From Corynebacterium felinum (GTDB lineage Bacteria; Actinomycetota; Actinomycetes; Mycobacteriales; Mycobacteriaceae), in the NCBI RefSeq assembly GCF_030408755.1, contig NZ_CP047209.1, forward strand, positions 2,976,001-3,040,000: 64,000 nucleotides of DNA. Direction: 5' to 3'. A program made the translations under genes and the position numbers. The notes beneath the pieces are model-generated. The model did no database searches. It had not been told where the DNA came from and saw only the letters and a list, made by a program, of their open reading frames with translations. Of the stretch, positions 1 to 9,504 are shown in pieces. The first letter of the stretch is position 1. Each line of letters opens with the position of its first letter.

Positions 1-271
1 CCCACATGGCGATGGTTTCTAGGCGGTGACCATCGATGCGCGCCCCGAGATAAATGATGTATTGCCACAGCATGGAGGTGTTGGCTTCGACGCGCTCCCC
101 TGCATTGAAGACGGGGCCGTTTCCGGCGAGCAGGTTGCGCACGGTGCGCAGGACGATAAGCCCGTCGTCACTCATCCATTTGCGTTGCCATCCGCCATAA
201 AAGGCGAAGATGGCAACCGCAATAGCGGAGAGGAATCCTGAGAGAAAAGTGATTCGGCGGGCTTGATTCAT
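1..271 (-). CDS. aftB: Terminal beta-(1->2)-arabinofuranosyltransferase AftB, N-terminal 90 residues (runs off window)
   Basis: Only the first 90 codons are in the window; the gene continues past base 1. The protein begins MNQARRITFLSGFLSAIAVA, one hydrophobic segment, followed by a loop with SDDGLIVLRTVRNLLAGNGP and FNAGERVEANTS. This acidic DD loop after the first membrane helix is typical of GT-C glycosyltransferases, and the GPVFN/GERVEA signature is that of the AftB family (Rv3805c), which caps arabinan with beta-1,2 arabinose using decaprenylphosphoryl-arabinose outside the membrane. In mycobacteria it directly follows ubiA; here 1.6 kb of other DNA separates them. No Shine-Dalgarno is visible before the ATG at 271. 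Identification rests on motif and neighbourhood. Confidence 0.85.
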   Translation of the reverse strand, partial: MNQARRITFLSGFLSAIAVAIFAFYGGWQRKWMSDDGLIVLRTVRNLLAGNGPVFNAGERVEANTSMLWQYIIYLGARIDGHRLETIAMW

Positions 272-548
272 AGGGGAAATGGTAGCAAAGTGCCCTGTAT
301 TTAGCGTGTCTGTCACCAGCTGCGCTTTTGTACATACCTGTACTTTGGTCGTACGGGATAAGTGCTGCAACGCCAAATTTTAAGTAGGTAGCATAAACTC
401 TACCCCCTCTTGGTCCCCCCTTCCCCTGCGCCTTCAGAGGGGTTAGGGTTAGGCATATCCGCAGCGTTTGTGCGCACCTTCCACTTCGCACCGTAGCGTG
501 CCAGAAGAACACCCATTCATTTTCCGCATTACCACGAAAGGATCTGTG

Positions 549-1022
549 ATGTTCATGTCTTCATGGAACGGTTCTTCCCTGTCTCGGGGTTCTTCCTCAT
601 CAGCTGGATTGATTTGGAAGTTTTTTGCTGGCCTTATCGCTCTTCTCACCCCACTTCTTGGTATCACCACCGATTCGCTTGTTCTCGCTCAGCTCAGCAG
701 CAAAGTGGGCGTTATGCTTCCAACGGAGAGGAAACCGGCAGATGTGCAGCCGCGCAATGATCTGAGCAATGAAAAAGAAATTGCGTGGGCAGGCTATCAA
801 GAGGTTGATAATGGGAATAAGATTCGCGTGTTCTTCCCGTCCGGCACTCAGGATTGCTACGGTTACCGCGCACAGGTGGCTGAAACGGACGATTCGGTGA
901 CAATTAAAGTGTATGAAGGCGCCATCCCCAGCGCATCTGACCACTGCATTTTGGTCGGTTCAATATCATCGCTTGTCGTTTCCCTTAACGCGCCTCTAGG
1001 CGACCGAAAACTGGGCAAGTAA
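549..1022 (+). CDS. Small secreted or membrane-anchored protein of unknown function
   Basis: I do not recognise the family. The ATG at 549 is preceded by AAAGGA at a normal distance and gives 157 residues; the open frame runs further upstream but without a ribosome site. Residues about 20-45 are Ser/Gly rich then strongly hydrophobic (LIWKFFAGLIALLTPLLG), resembling an export signal or single membrane anchor. The rest is polar with two cysteines (QDCYGY, DHCILV) that could form a disulfide outside the cell. It lies on the opposite strand to the surrounding cell-wall genes, inside an insert between ubiA and aftB, and ends at a bidirectional hairpin terminator at 1037-1070. Function unknown. 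Confidence 0.7.
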   Translation: MFMSSWNGSSLSRGSSSSAGLIWKFFAGLIALLTPLLGITTDSLVLAQLSSKVGVMLPTERKPADVQPRNDLSNEKEIAWAGYQEVDNGNKIRVFFPSGTQDCYGYRAQVAETDDSVTIKVYEGAIPSASDHCILVGSISSLVVSLNAPLGDRKLGK

Positions 1023-1036
1023 AACTTTTGCATCTT

Positions 1037-1070
1037 CTGCGTAGACCCCTCCCAAGTGTGGTCTACGCAG
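1037..1070. terminator. Bidirectional hairpin terminator
   Basis: An 11-bp perfect inverted repeat (CTGCGTAGACC at 1037-1047, GGTCTACGCAG at 1060-1070) with a 12-nt loop lies between the converging 3' ends of the secreted protein gene and the HTH protein gene. Confidence 0.75.
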
Positions 1071-1079
1071 TGGTTTCTG

Positions 1080-1334
1080 CTATTTTTGGCGTTTCCGCAC
1101 TGTTGAGGTGGGGTGGTTTTTCACTGGTGATCCGCTACGGTTAGCGTGCCAGTGTTTTACTTCTTCGGCATCCCATAATGGTGAACCTTTGCCAAGCATT
1201 GCAACAGCTTTGGGGGTTCGGCCCTCCGAGCAGTAGGAGGTCCAGGTGCGCGAAACGATTCCGCAGTGAGCGGCACAGTCATCGACTCGCCATAAAACGC
1301 GTTGGGTATCCGCGTCGATAATCATTGGTTTCAT
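1080..1334 (-). CDS. Small helix-turn-helix DNA-binding protein (excisionase/AlpA-like)
   Basis: An 84-residue protein with a putative helix-turn-helix (VDDCAAHCGIVSRTWTSYCS) followed by PLWDAEEVKHWHANR. The arrangement of a short HTH plus a D-x-x-x-V-x-x-W tail is that of excisionase/AlpA/MerR-type small DNA-binding proteins. I chose the ATG at 1334 because AAAGGAG at 1347-1353 is about 12 nt away; the alternative GTG at 1343 has only 3 nt of spacing. Basic C-terminus (KNHPTSTVRKRQK). It belongs to the insert between ubiA and aftB. No integrase is nearby, so an excisionase role is not supported; it may be a stand-alone regulator. Confidence 0.6.
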   Translation of the reverse strand: MKPMIIDADTQRVLWRVDDCAAHCGIVSRTWTSYCSEGRTPKAVAMLGKGSPLWDAEEVKHWHANRSGSPVKNHPTSTVRKRQK

Positions 1335-1863
1335 GAACCCCACTAACTCCTTTGCGATCCATATCCTTAAGAAAATCTCACCATAGTGGCAACGCTAGAC
1401 ATCATGGACAACTCAAAAGATTAACCTGCTTAATCACCTGATTTTCCAGCGCCCTAGCCATAACTAGGATAGTGGCAAAGGTTGTCTGTCACGCAGTTTT
1501 TCGCTTATTTTTTTTGCAAGGTTTCTCAGCCCCCGCTCAGTCCCTATTTTTACCACCCCCACTCCCCCACACCTTGCCCCACACACGGGCACGGATATCA
1601 GAAACCATCGCAAACACCCAGTGGGCGCCATGCATATAAATGCGTGCGCATTGATTCAAAATAATAGTTCGAGTTTCATCACACCCGCCAAAAATCGACC
1701 TGCGACTTCAGTAGAAGCACTTGTTCTATCTCTCACTGATAGTTTCCTCACGATGACAGCTCTCTGCAATACCAAAGGCATCAGCATGGTGTGCTCACGA
1801 AAATACCGCCCCATACCTTTTGTTCAAGGCACAGGGCGGCAGCGTGCATTCACCGCGGAGTTT
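1335..1863. other. Intergenic region between ubiA 3' end and HTH gene
   Basis: No convincing gene; short open frames here lack ribosome sites. It contains the AAAGGAG of the HTH gene (1347-1353), a C-rich stretch around 1525-1600 and copy A of the dispersed intergenic element (1650-1746). Confidence 0.6.
1650..1746 (+). repeat. Dispersed intergenic element, copy A
   Basis: One of three related ~97-nt sequences (others at 20366 and 41502). Shared blocks in order: ATTGATTCAAA, a variable stem arm, TTTCA, AAAAAT, GACCTGCG, AGCAC/T, TCTAT, then the second stem arm. In this copy the arms AGTTCGAG (1666-1673) and CTCTCACT (1730-1737) pair as 3+3 bp around a 2-nt mismatch, weaker than in copies B and C. 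It lies 118 nt beyond the 3' end of ubiA on the minus strand. Confidence 0.7.
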
Positions 1864-2844
1864 TTATAGCGCTGGCACCACGTACACAGCAACAACCACA
1901 CAGGCAACCCACGCGAGTGCAAGCACTTGCAAAGTACGGTCAGTTAAGGCGAGCTCATCGGGAGCACCGCCTTCGCCGCGGTCCACGTCGGCGGCGTAAC
2001 GCAAGATCGCAACGGTAAAAGGCACCATCGAAATCTGGTACCACACGCCAGCGGCACCGGCGGCCACGCGGGCCATTTCAAAGCCCCACAGTGCGTAGCT
2101 CATCACCACAGCGGTTGCAGCAAGGGTCCATACGAAACGCAGGTAGGTAGGCGTGTAGCCTTCCAGGGACTTGCGGATCTTCGCACCGGAGGATTGTGCC
2201 AGCAGGATTTCGGCATAGCGCTTGCCGGAGGCCATGAACAGTGAGCCGAAGGCTGCTACCAGCAGGAACCACTGGGAAAGCCCGATGCCAGCCGCCACGC
2301 CACCGGCCATAGCGCGCAGCATGAATCCGGAGGAGACTAGGGCGATATCGATCACGGGCTGGTGCTTCCAGCCGAAGCAGTATCCAAGCTGCAAGGCAAT
2401 GTAGACAGCCATCACGATGGCAAGCCCATGGCCGGAGGAAGCAAAGAAGTAGCTAATACCAATGGAGGCAACGATTAAGACCACGGCCATGATATAGGCA
2501 AGGCTGACCGGCAAAACGCCGGCTGCGATCGGCCTAAATCGTTTGGTGGGGTGGGCGCGGTCGGCCTCAACGTCTTTGGCGTCGTTGATGAGGTAGATCG
2601 AGGAGGCTGCGAGGCAGAATACTGCGAACGCGATGGCGATGTCGATCAGGGTGCGGGCGTCGAAAAGCTCATCCGCACCAGCCGCGAGTGGTGCGGCGAG
2701 CACGAGCACGTTTTTTACCCACTGCTTGGGGCGTAGTGCTTTGATCATGCCGTCAGCAAGGTTTTTCGGTGGGCGTTTTTTCGCACCCACGTCAATGCCT
2801 TGGGTATGTGGTTCGGAACCCAAGATGCTAGTTTGATCGCTCAC
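1864..2844 (-). CDS. ubiA: Decaprenyl-phosphate phosphoribosyltransferase (DPPR synthase), UbiA superfamily
   Basis: A 326-residue polytopic protein. The first UbiA-type aspartate motif, LINDAKDVEADRAHPTKRFR, follows the second hydrophobic segment, and about nine membrane helices are visible. Family knowledge (Rv3806c): transfers phosphoribose from PRPP to decaprenyl phosphate, the first committed step to decaprenylphosphoryl-arabinose, the arabinan donor. The start is GTG at 2844, preceded by AGGAAGG at 9 nt and overlapping the PAP2 stop by 17 nt, which implies translational coupling in the order glfT2 > PAP2 > ubiA. The frame stays open further upstream, but that is PAP2 coding sequence. 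In mycobacteria aftB follows immediately; here it does not. Confidence 0.93.
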   Translation of the reverse strand: MSDQTSILGSEPHTQGIDVGAKKRPPKNLADGMIKALRPKQWVKNVLVLAAPLAAGADELFDARTLIDIAIAFAVFCLAASSIYLINDAKDVEADRAHPTKRFRPIAAGVLPVSLAYIMAVVLIVASIGISYFFASSGHGLAIVMAVYIALQLGYCFGWKHQPVIDIALVSSGFMLRAMAGGVAAGIGLSQWFLLVAAFGSLFMASGKRYAEILLAQSSGAKIRKSLEGYTPTYLRFVWTLAATAVVMSYALWGFEMARVAAGAAGVWYQISMVPFTVAILRYAADVDRGEGGAPDELALTDRTLQVLALAWVACVVVAVYVVPAL

Positions 2845-3373
2845 CTGTTTTAGCCTTCCTAATCCGCGCAACAGCTTCGGCCGTTGCAGCACCCACAACC
2901 GCGCCCGCGAGCACGTCGGTCGGATAATGAACACCAAGTACCATACGGGAAATCATCATGACGGGCACACCGAGAAGTGGGAGTGGGTTTTTGGTGATTT
3001 TCGCCAGCGTCCACAGTGCCGCCGTGGTGCTTGTTGCATGCGAGCTGGGGAAACTCAGATCTGAAGGAGTCCCCACACCCACGACGATGCGCTCATCGTG
3101 GGGTCGTTTGCGGCGCACAATGCGTTTGATCACAACGGAAGCGGCGTGGCTGAAGAATGCCGCCAAAAACAACCGCACCCAGTCGGCGCGGCGTCGCTTA
3201 TCCACTAAAACGCCCACAAGCCCTAGTCCCATCCAGCCCAGTGCGTGCTCACCGAAGTGGCTTAGCGCGCGTGCGGTGGGGATCACGCCCGGATAACCGG
3301 CCATGTTTTGAACGGCGACGAGGATGTCTGCTTCACAGTTGTGCACGCAGCAGTTGTTTCCAGACTTATTCAC
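2828..3373 (-). CDS. PAP2-family phosphatase, probable DPPR phosphatase (Rv3807c-like)
   Basis: A 181-residue membrane phosphatase with the three PAP2 motifs: KRIVRRKRP, PSSHAT (Ser-His variant of PSGH) and SRMVLGVHYPTDVLAG. Position between glfT2 and ubiA is that of Rv3807c, proposed to dephosphorylate decaprenylphosphoryl-5-phosphoribose before epimerisation to DPA. Substrate is inferred from context only. The start chosen is the GTG at 3373, which overlaps the glfT2 stop by 8 nt and has AAGG about 9 nt upstream; the longer frame extends into glfT2. Confidence 0.88.
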   Translation of the reverse strand: MNKSGNNCCVHNCEADILVAVQNMAGYPGVIPTARALSHFGEHALGWMGLGLVGVLVDKRRRADWVRLFLAAFFSHAASVVIKRIVRRKRPHDERIVVGVGTPSDLSFPSSHATSTTAALWTLAKITKNPLPLLGVPVMMISRMVLGVHYPTDVLAGAVVGAATAEAVARIRKAKTGERSN

Positions 3374-5309
3374 TATCAAACACCTTGCTCCATGCTTCAC
3401 GGCTGACAAGGTCGGGGTGGGCGGCGCGGTACTGTGTGCGCAACTGGTCGAAGTTGGCTTTCAGTTCCTTGTGCAGGTCGCGGGTCTGCTTGAACAGATC
3501 TTTGGCCTTGTCGAGGTCGCGCTTGCGGTAGACCACTCCCCGACCGTCAGCGGTGGCCACGGTTGCGCCGTCGACACGCGAGAGGCTGAACCAGCGAGCT
3601 TCGATCGGTGCGAAGTTGGCTTGCGGCACATCGTGGTGTGCGGGGTTGGCGGGGCGAAGCGAATGCTTGAGTCCCTTGGCCAGCCAGACAGCTTTCTTCA
3701 CTGGTGCTAGACGTCCGCCAATGTCCTTGATTGGCACACCTGGGGTGCCGGTGGGGCGTGGCAGTTCCGCCGCCGACGGCAGGATGACCGCATCGGGGTA
3801 TTCCTTGCGGATTGCGGCAATGCGGGGCAGGGAGGTTTCGAGAATGTCGAAGAGCTGATCAGGGCCTTTCATAAAGTCCTTGATCGCTTCGATCTGAATA
3901 GCCACGGTGGAGTATTCGAGGCACAGCAGGTGCTTCACGGTTGCTTTGAGCATGCTGCGGATGATGCCGTCGATCTCACCGTCGTGCTGCATGGCGGCGA
4001 CGATGAGACGGTTGCGCAGGTGGAAGTATGCCTGCCAGTCGATGGCGTCATCTTTATCCGACCATGCCATGTGCCAGATGGCGATGCCTGGCCAGGTGGC
4101 GGTGGGGTATCCGTGCTGGCCGGCACGTAGTCCGTATTCGGCGTCGTCCCACTTGATGAACAGCGGGAGGGGTTGTCCGATTTCTTCGGCGACCACGCGG
4201 GGGATCATGCACATCCACCAGCCGTTGTAGTCGACGTCGATACGCCTGTGCAGGTCGCGGGAGTTGGGGGCGTCCGGCTTGTCGCCGAACTTGCCCCGAT
4301 CAGACAAGGGGTGCGCGGCGAAGTCGTGGTCGTAGTGCACGTGCGGTGCAGCGGTCCACATGAAGTCGCCGCGGTTGACCACTTCACCCATGGAGTGCAG
4401 GTGGCTGCGTTCTTGCAGGTTGAGCATTTGCCCGCCGACTAGGATGGGGCTTTTCGCGTAGCGTGCTATTGCGAGCGCGCGCAGAACGGAGTCGGGTTCG
4501 ATCGCGATGTCGTCGTCCATGTAGAGGATGTAGGGCGATTTCGCCGCGCCCGCTGCACCGTCGCCGAGTGCTTCGTACATGATGCGGGAATAGCCGCCTG
4601 ATCCGCCGAGGTTGCCTTGGCGGAATTCGTGGAAGCGCTTGCCGAAGTGGGCGACAGCGTCCTCGTAGCCGGGTTCGTCGGCGGGGTGTTTGGTGCCTTG
4701 GTCGGGCATGATCACGGCGTCGATGACGGCGTCGACAGCGGGGTCGGAGGCGAGTGCTTCGAGTGCGGCGACGGCATCAGCGGGGCGGTTGAAGGTAGGG
4801 ATACCCACGGTGACGCGTGCGGGGAAGGGTCCGACTTCGGTGCCGTCGGGCATGATTTGGGGTTTCGGCGCGTGCGGTGCGTACCAGCCTGCTTCAGTGA
4901 CAGTGACGTCGGTTTCGGTGGTGATTTCCCACCACATCCAGCCGCCTACTTCGAAGGGGGCGAGGCTGAGTTCGAACTCGGCGACACCGTCGGTGACAAC
5001 TTTTCCTTCGATACCGATGCGGGCACCGTCAAGTTTAGAGCGGTAGACGTCAATGCGGGCAGTGCCGTGCACTTCGACGCGCAGGATTACGGAGTCGAGC
5101 TGCGACCAGCGTCGCCAGTAGCTGGCGGGGAAGGCATTGAAATAGGTGAGGAAGCTCAGTTCGCTACCTGCGGGGATGCTGATCGAGGTGCGGTCGGTCC
5201 AGGTTGCGCGTTCTTTATTAAGCTCGCTTTCGATGAGGTAAAGCATGCGAACGTCGTGCGGTTCGCCCAGATGCGGCAGCAAGAAGCGCTGGAGCTGGTT
5301 GTCTTTCAT
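3366..5309 (-). CDS. glfT2: Galactofuranosyltransferase GlfT2 (bifunctional UDP-Galf transferase)
   Basis: A 647-residue GT2-family enzyme. Visible: an N-terminal beta-sandwich-type region beginning LQRFLLPHLGEPHDVRMLY, as in mycobacterial GlfT2; a GT-A core with PRVTVGIPTFNRP-type entry; the metal-binding DDD triad (YMDDDIAIEPDS, near residue 265); WWMCMIPR; the catalytic-base segment IKWDDAEYGLR; and HMAWSDKDD supplying the late histidine. It polymerises the galactan of the cell wall with alternating 1,5 and 1,6 linkages. I prefer ATG 5309 (MKDNQLQRF) because it aligns with the family N-terminus; an ATG at 5336 is possible. First gene of the coupled glfT2-PAP2-ubiA unit. Confidence 0.95.
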   Translation of the reverse strand: MKDNQLQRFLLPHLGEPHDVRMLYLIESELNKERATWTDRTSISIPAGSELSFLTYFNAFPASYWRRWSQLDSVILRVEVHGTARIDVYRSKLDGARIGIEGKVVTDGVAEFELSLAPFEVGGWMWWEITTETDVTVTEAGWYAPHAPKPQIMPDGTEVGPFPARVTVGIPTFNRPADAVAALEALASDPAVDAVIDAVIMPDQGTKHPADEPGYEDAVAHFGKRFHEFRQGNLGGSGGYSRIMYEALGDGAAGAAKSPYILYMDDDIAIEPDSVLRALAIARYAKSPILVGGQMLNLQERSHLHSMGEVVNRGDFMWTAAPHVHYDHDFAAHPLSDRGKFGDKPDAPNSRDLHRRIDVDYNGWWMCMIPRVVAEEIGQPLPLFIKWDDAEYGLRAGQHGYPTATWPGIAIWHMAWSDKDDAIDWQAYFHLRNRLIVAAMQHDGEIDGIIRSMLKATVKHLLCLEYSTVAIQIEAIKDFMKGPDQLFDILETSLPRIAAIRKEYPDAVILPSAAELPRPTGTPGVPIKDIGGRLAPVKKAVWLAKGLKHSLRPANPAHHDVPQANFAPIEARWFSLSRVDGATVATADGRGVVYRKRDLDKAKDLFKQTRDLHKELKANFDQLRTQYRAAHPDLVSREAWSKVFDSE

Positions 5310-6381
5310 ACTTTGTACGTCGACCTTTCCATACATATAAAGTCTTTGGGTTTAAGGGTACTCAACAACGTGCGGGATGAGTATCTCGACCACGCTGGTG
5401 TTGGTGTTTCTTCTGCTTATCGACGCCCCCACCACGCCTTCTAGCCCGCGTGCGGCCTCCCCACACTTTGTTGTTACGCCACCTTCCCCCCTGTGTGCTC
5501 AACACGCGGCGTGGGTGATTTCTTTCTCCCTCGTGTGCCGATATCTGTTCCTGTTTATTCGGGAGGGCAGGTGCACAGTAGGGAAAGGAGGATTGTGAGT
5601 TCAAGCTGTTTTTCACAATATTCTTCACCTTCACGCGCATGAGATATAAGCTGCGCATCGTGTGTGTTTGTTCTTTCCCCTCCTTGCTTGCGTTCATCCC
5701 CTCGGCCGCATACGCGTCTAGCTTGAGGAATTTTTATGCACGGTATCAGCCAGAATGGCACAAGGCACGCACGACTACAAAAGCTCAACCATGGTTTAAG
5801 AGTGGGGGTAGTTTGGGGGTGGTCGAGAAAGAGAGTTGGTCAATTAATTAGAAAAGTATCAACAATGGCTCAACAGGATAAACATATTATCAAAAGTGCT
5901 ATATTTACACCTCTTTCCCCAGTTTTAAGCACACATAGCCACTCCAAATATCCCTCAATACAAACGGTAACCACCCCCATCAATCTGTATTGATATCAAA
6001 AATTTGATCGCACAAAAATAGAAAAAAGATGAAAAGATTCTTCAATCTCACTCAGTACTTTTTCAAAAAAATTGAGGGGAAGTCCATAGGGTAACCTTAA
6101 AAGTAGGAGATGACAAAGAATCGAAAGCCTTAGACAACTTAATTCATGCAAGAAAATTCATGCAGTACAGCGGACACTTTTTTGCTACCTTGTCGGTTAA
6201 GTGAACCAAAGCGAAGAAGGTTGTGAAAAACTCACATTTTTTAAGAATTTTATGAATGTGGTGTTGTGGTATTCCCGCGTTCCCTTTTCTTCCCACAAGG
6301 GTTCATGTTTTCAACGTTTTTCAGGTGGGTGTGTTCAGCTAAGGCCATGACACCCCCACCATTGTGAGGAGATTTTCCAAC
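5310..6381. other. 1.07 kb intergenic region between divergent glfT2 and adhesin genes
   Basis: No convincing gene on either strand; open frames of 70-110 codons have no ribosome sites or recognisable motifs. The left half has normal GC, while 5840-6330 is distinctly AT rich. It must carry the promoters of glfT2 (minus) and of the disrupted adhesin gene (plus). GAGGAG at 6365-6371 is the ribosome site of the adhesin gene. Confidence 0.6.
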
Positions 6382-7637
6382 ATGTCTGACTTTAACCATT
6401 CGGTTACTGCCCGACTGCGAAAGAGGCGCAGCCGAGTGGTCGCCATCCTTTCTGCAGTCGCTGTTGCTTGTGGTGGGGTTCATGTCGCACCGTCGTTTGC
6501 ACAAGATCCAGCTACCGATGTAACTACTGGTGTTATTCCCCCAGCGCAAAACCCCAATGATCTTTATGTTCACAGCATTGAGCACTCAAAGTTTGAAAAC
6601 CGCAAACTGGAGGTAAATGGCCACGCTGGATGGCTTACCCTTAAATGGAGTAACACCCATCCAGGCATGCAAGAGACGGCTCCTGTCGTGGGGCGCAAGT
6701 TCGAAATTGAGCTTCCTGAGCCGCTCATTTTCTTTAAGAGGCGCAATCAATCCCCTCCTAAAGATTTCCCCATGGAATTGGCAGATGGTTCCGCTGTCGG
6801 TATGTGTCGTTTCCATCATGAAGGATCCAATCCTCCAGTGAGACCACGCCAGAACCGAAAAATTACCTGCGCCCTTGACCAGCGGGCTGTTGATGCATGG
6901 CACAAAAACGGAAAACGCGATTTCAAAGGCGATTTCAAGGTTCTTGCGTCTAATGCTGGTGCTGTCACGGCCGAATCTTTGGATTTCACCGTCAATGGTC
7001 AGACCGTCCCCTTGCCTCTTCCTGACGGACGCATTGATGCCATGCTTGGAATCAACTACAACCGCCCCTACCAAAAATCTAATAACTCACCACGCGGAAA
7101 AGAATCCAAGGTGAATTGGTATTTTTTGGTTGGTGGGGCGCGCATTAAAGATAAGCTGAAGAACGATCCAGGAGCGCTTGCGAAGTTAGCTTCTTCCGAG
7201 AAGTTTACGCTCACTATTGAAGACGCCTTGCAAGACCCAGCTTTGTACTTTGCTGATGAAGATCTCACTGGTGAATCATTCACCCTTCGGAAAAGGATCA
7301 ACCACAGAACAAATCCTGTGTGTTCGGCTGATGAATACGCAGATGATCGGGCAGGAAGTACTTGTCATTCTGAAACTGTCGATGTTCCTTTTGATGTACG
7401 TGTAGAACGCGTTGAAGACTCAGACAACAAGATCAAGATCCACATCACAGCGGATTTCGATGAGGAAGGAGAGTACATCTTTGGTGGATTGAATACTCGT
7501 GTGCGAAATAACGTGGTTCAAGACTACGTCTACACAAATTCTTCTGAGTTGAAATATGGTAACCAGATTTCAATAGGTACTGGTACTTCGCGAGCTGTCT
7601 GGCGAATATATAATCAGGCAACAGCCCAGTACTCTAA
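6382..7637 (+). pseudogene. Giant LPxTG-type surface adhesin, 5' part (signal peptide and N-terminal region), split by IS and inversion
   Basis: ATG at 6382 with GAGGAG 10 nt upstream. Residues 1-40 form a signal peptide (basic start, VVAILSAVAVACGGVHVAPSFA then QDPA). The following ~380 residues have no recognised domain; they look like an extracellular adhesin head. At codon 418 an IS1380-family element interrupts the gene after TCTAA; translation would run 15 more codons into the IS and stop at 7683. The missing 3' part is at 24891-21767 on the opposite strand: removing the IS and one copy of the duplicated CTAA joins the halves in frame (QYS-KGHGSFEVWKK) into 1,458 codons with seven DUF5979-like repeats and a sortase signal. 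Without the 3' part this fragment would be secreted but not anchored. Confidence 0.9.
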
Positions 7638-9504
7638 CCCGGATTTTTCATGGGTGTGGGGTGAAAAGGTGAGCAAAAAGTAAAGAAAGTGCTTCTTGAC
7701 CTGCTAGAATAGAGATGTTTTGAAGTCAATAATCTAGGCAGAAAGAAACACTTTCAAGGTGAAGACTACCACATACATTCCACGGGTTGCTAGCTGTTCT
7801 CATCTTGTATCCGGTGCGGGGGTGTTACCGTTTGCTCACGTAGCCGAATTGGTGGGAATAAGTGACTGCCTTGATTCCGCTTTGCCGCGTTCTGGGCTCA
7901 CGCACACGTTAGGGGATGTGTGGGTGAATCTGGCTTTATCGTTGATTGCTGGTGGGGATGATGTCCACGACATCACCTTGCTTTCTTCTGTTTCAACCGC
8001 GTTAGCATCAAAATCGTTACCGTCAGTGACAACCGCATGGCGGCGGATCACAGAATATGCAGATACCAGCGAGCATGTGCGAGAAGGGTTTATCCACGCA
8101 GCGAAACAAGCTCGCACTAGGGTGTGGGATTTGTTAGGTGATCACGCTCCGCATCGGGTGGCAACAGTTGAACAACCACTGGTTATCGATATTGATGCCA
8201 CGTTGATTACCGCACATTCCGATAAGGAAAACGCGACGCCTACCTATAAGAAAGGCTTTGGTTTCCACCCGTTATGTGCCTTTATTGATTACACCAGCAT
8301 CGGTCTGCCTGGTGGGGAGTTTCTTAACTGCCTGCTTCGACCAGGAAATGCCGGGGCAAACACAATTCGTGATCACTGCCAGCTTGTTGACGAGATTCTT
8401 GCCACCCTGCCTGATCACAGTGATGGTCAACCCTGGGGCAAACGATTAGTCATCCGTGCTGACAGTGCTGGTGGGACAAAGAAATTCATCAGTTTCCTCA
8501 ACGATCACAACCTTGGGTATGTTCTGGGTTATTCCGCCCCGCCGACAGCGCGCATCACCCTTGACCATCACCTTCAATCCCAACAAACAACCAACGCTGA
8601 TACACAACACTTGGGAACCAGTGCTCACACAGGCAAAGACTGTGATCGGTGGGATACTCGGGTGCCGATTGTGCGTGCTTCAGGGGATCTGGTTTGTGAT
8701 GAGAACCATTTCCTTGAAGACATCACCGGACTACTGCGCACCGCAAATATAGATGAGCACCAACCTTTGGTGAATCTTCTAGCTGACTACCCCGAGGATA
8801 TGCGTGTTATCGCACGAATCGAACCACCCCACCCAGGGTGCCAACACAGTCTTTTCAACCAACATGGTGTTCGCGCCCAACTGTGCGTAACGAACCTTAT
8901 TGGGAATATTCAACACATTGACTACTGCTACCGTAATCGGTCTTTATGTGAACAACACATCAAAGACACCAAAGACCAAGGCCTTAGTAAACTGCCGTTT
9001 AAACAATTCGGGGCGAACCAAATCTGGTGTTTGATCGTTGCACTATCCCACCAACTTCTTACCTGGACGAAACTCATCGACGCCTGCCACCACAAGGATC
9101 ATTCACACCAAGAAACAAGCAAGCCTTGGTGGACATGGGTGCCGAAGACTATCCGTGTAAGGTTTGTTGCGGTTGCATCAAAAATCACCACAAGCAGCAG
9201 ACGCATCATCCTCCAGCTTGACCAGCACAACCCCCACACCCACACACTGGTCACGCTTATTGGCTACACCCAGAGCCTTCTACAGCCACGCTGGAAGAAA
9301 CGAAAACCCTAACACCCCTAGGCCCACACACGCGATCTGGCAGCCACACTGCAGGCACACCCCAACCCCCAAACCCCACACAACTTTATGGACGCACACC
9401 TTGCCCTAAAAACCACGAATCAAAGGGCGAAGGTGAACCAACCAACCCCACAAACACACCACCCCAACCCACCACCACCAAACCCACCCCATGAAAAATC
9501 TGGG
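7638..9504 (+). mobile_element. IS1380-family insertion sequence, copy 1
   Basis: 1,867 bp bounded by imperfect terminal repeats CCCGGATTTTTCATGGG (left) and, read inward from the right, CCCAGATTTTTCATGGG. It contains one transposase gene and is the same length as copy 2 at 24892-26758, with an identical transposase. Flanks are CTAA on the left (7634-7637) and TTAA on the right (9505-9508): not a matching target duplication. The matching partners flank copy 2, which shows that inversion took place between the two copies. Confidence 0.95.
7759..9312 (+). CDS. IS1380-family DDE transposase
   Basis: 517 residues starting at a GTG. DDE-type transposase with the acidic positions in PLVIDIDATLITAHSDKEN and RLVIRADSAGGTKKFISFL, and a late segment YCYRNRSLCEQHIKDTKDQG carrying the Y-(2)-R-(3)-E-(6)-K type signature of IS4/IS1380 relatives. 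It fills most of the element and has its own promoter region within the left 120 bp. Protein sequence is identical to that of copy 2, so both copies are recent or kept identical by gene conversion. Confidence 0.93.
   Translation: MKTTTYIPRVASCSHLVSGAGVLPFAHVAELVGISDCLDSALPRSGLTHTLGDVWVNLALSLIAGGDDVHDITLLSSVSTALASKSLPSVTTAWRRITEYADTSEHVREGFIHAAKQARTRVWDLLGDHAPHRVATVEQPLVIDIDATLITAHSDKENATPTYKKGFGFHPLCAFIDYTSIGLPGGEFLNCLLRPGNAGANTIRDHCQLVDEILATLPDHSDGQPWGKRLVIRADSAGGTKKFISFLNDHNLGYVLGYSAPPTARITLDHHLQSQQTTNADTQHLGTSAHTGKDCDRWDTRVPIVRASGDLVCDENHFLEDITGLLRTANIDEHQPLVNLLADYPEDMRVIARIEPPHPGCQHSLFNQHGVRAQLCVTNLIGNIQHIDYCYRNRSLCEQHIKDTKDQGLSKLPFKQFGANQIWCLIVALSHQLLTWTKLIDACHHKDHSHQETSKPWWTWVPKTIRVRFVAVASKITTSSRRIILQLDQHNPHTHTLVTLIGYTQSLLQPRWKKRKP

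Noticed and set aside
4617-5444. 275-codon open frame on the plus strand inside glfT2
   Set aside because: Val/Gly/Asp/Phe-rich antisense shadow of a strongly conserved gene; no ribosome site, no motif.
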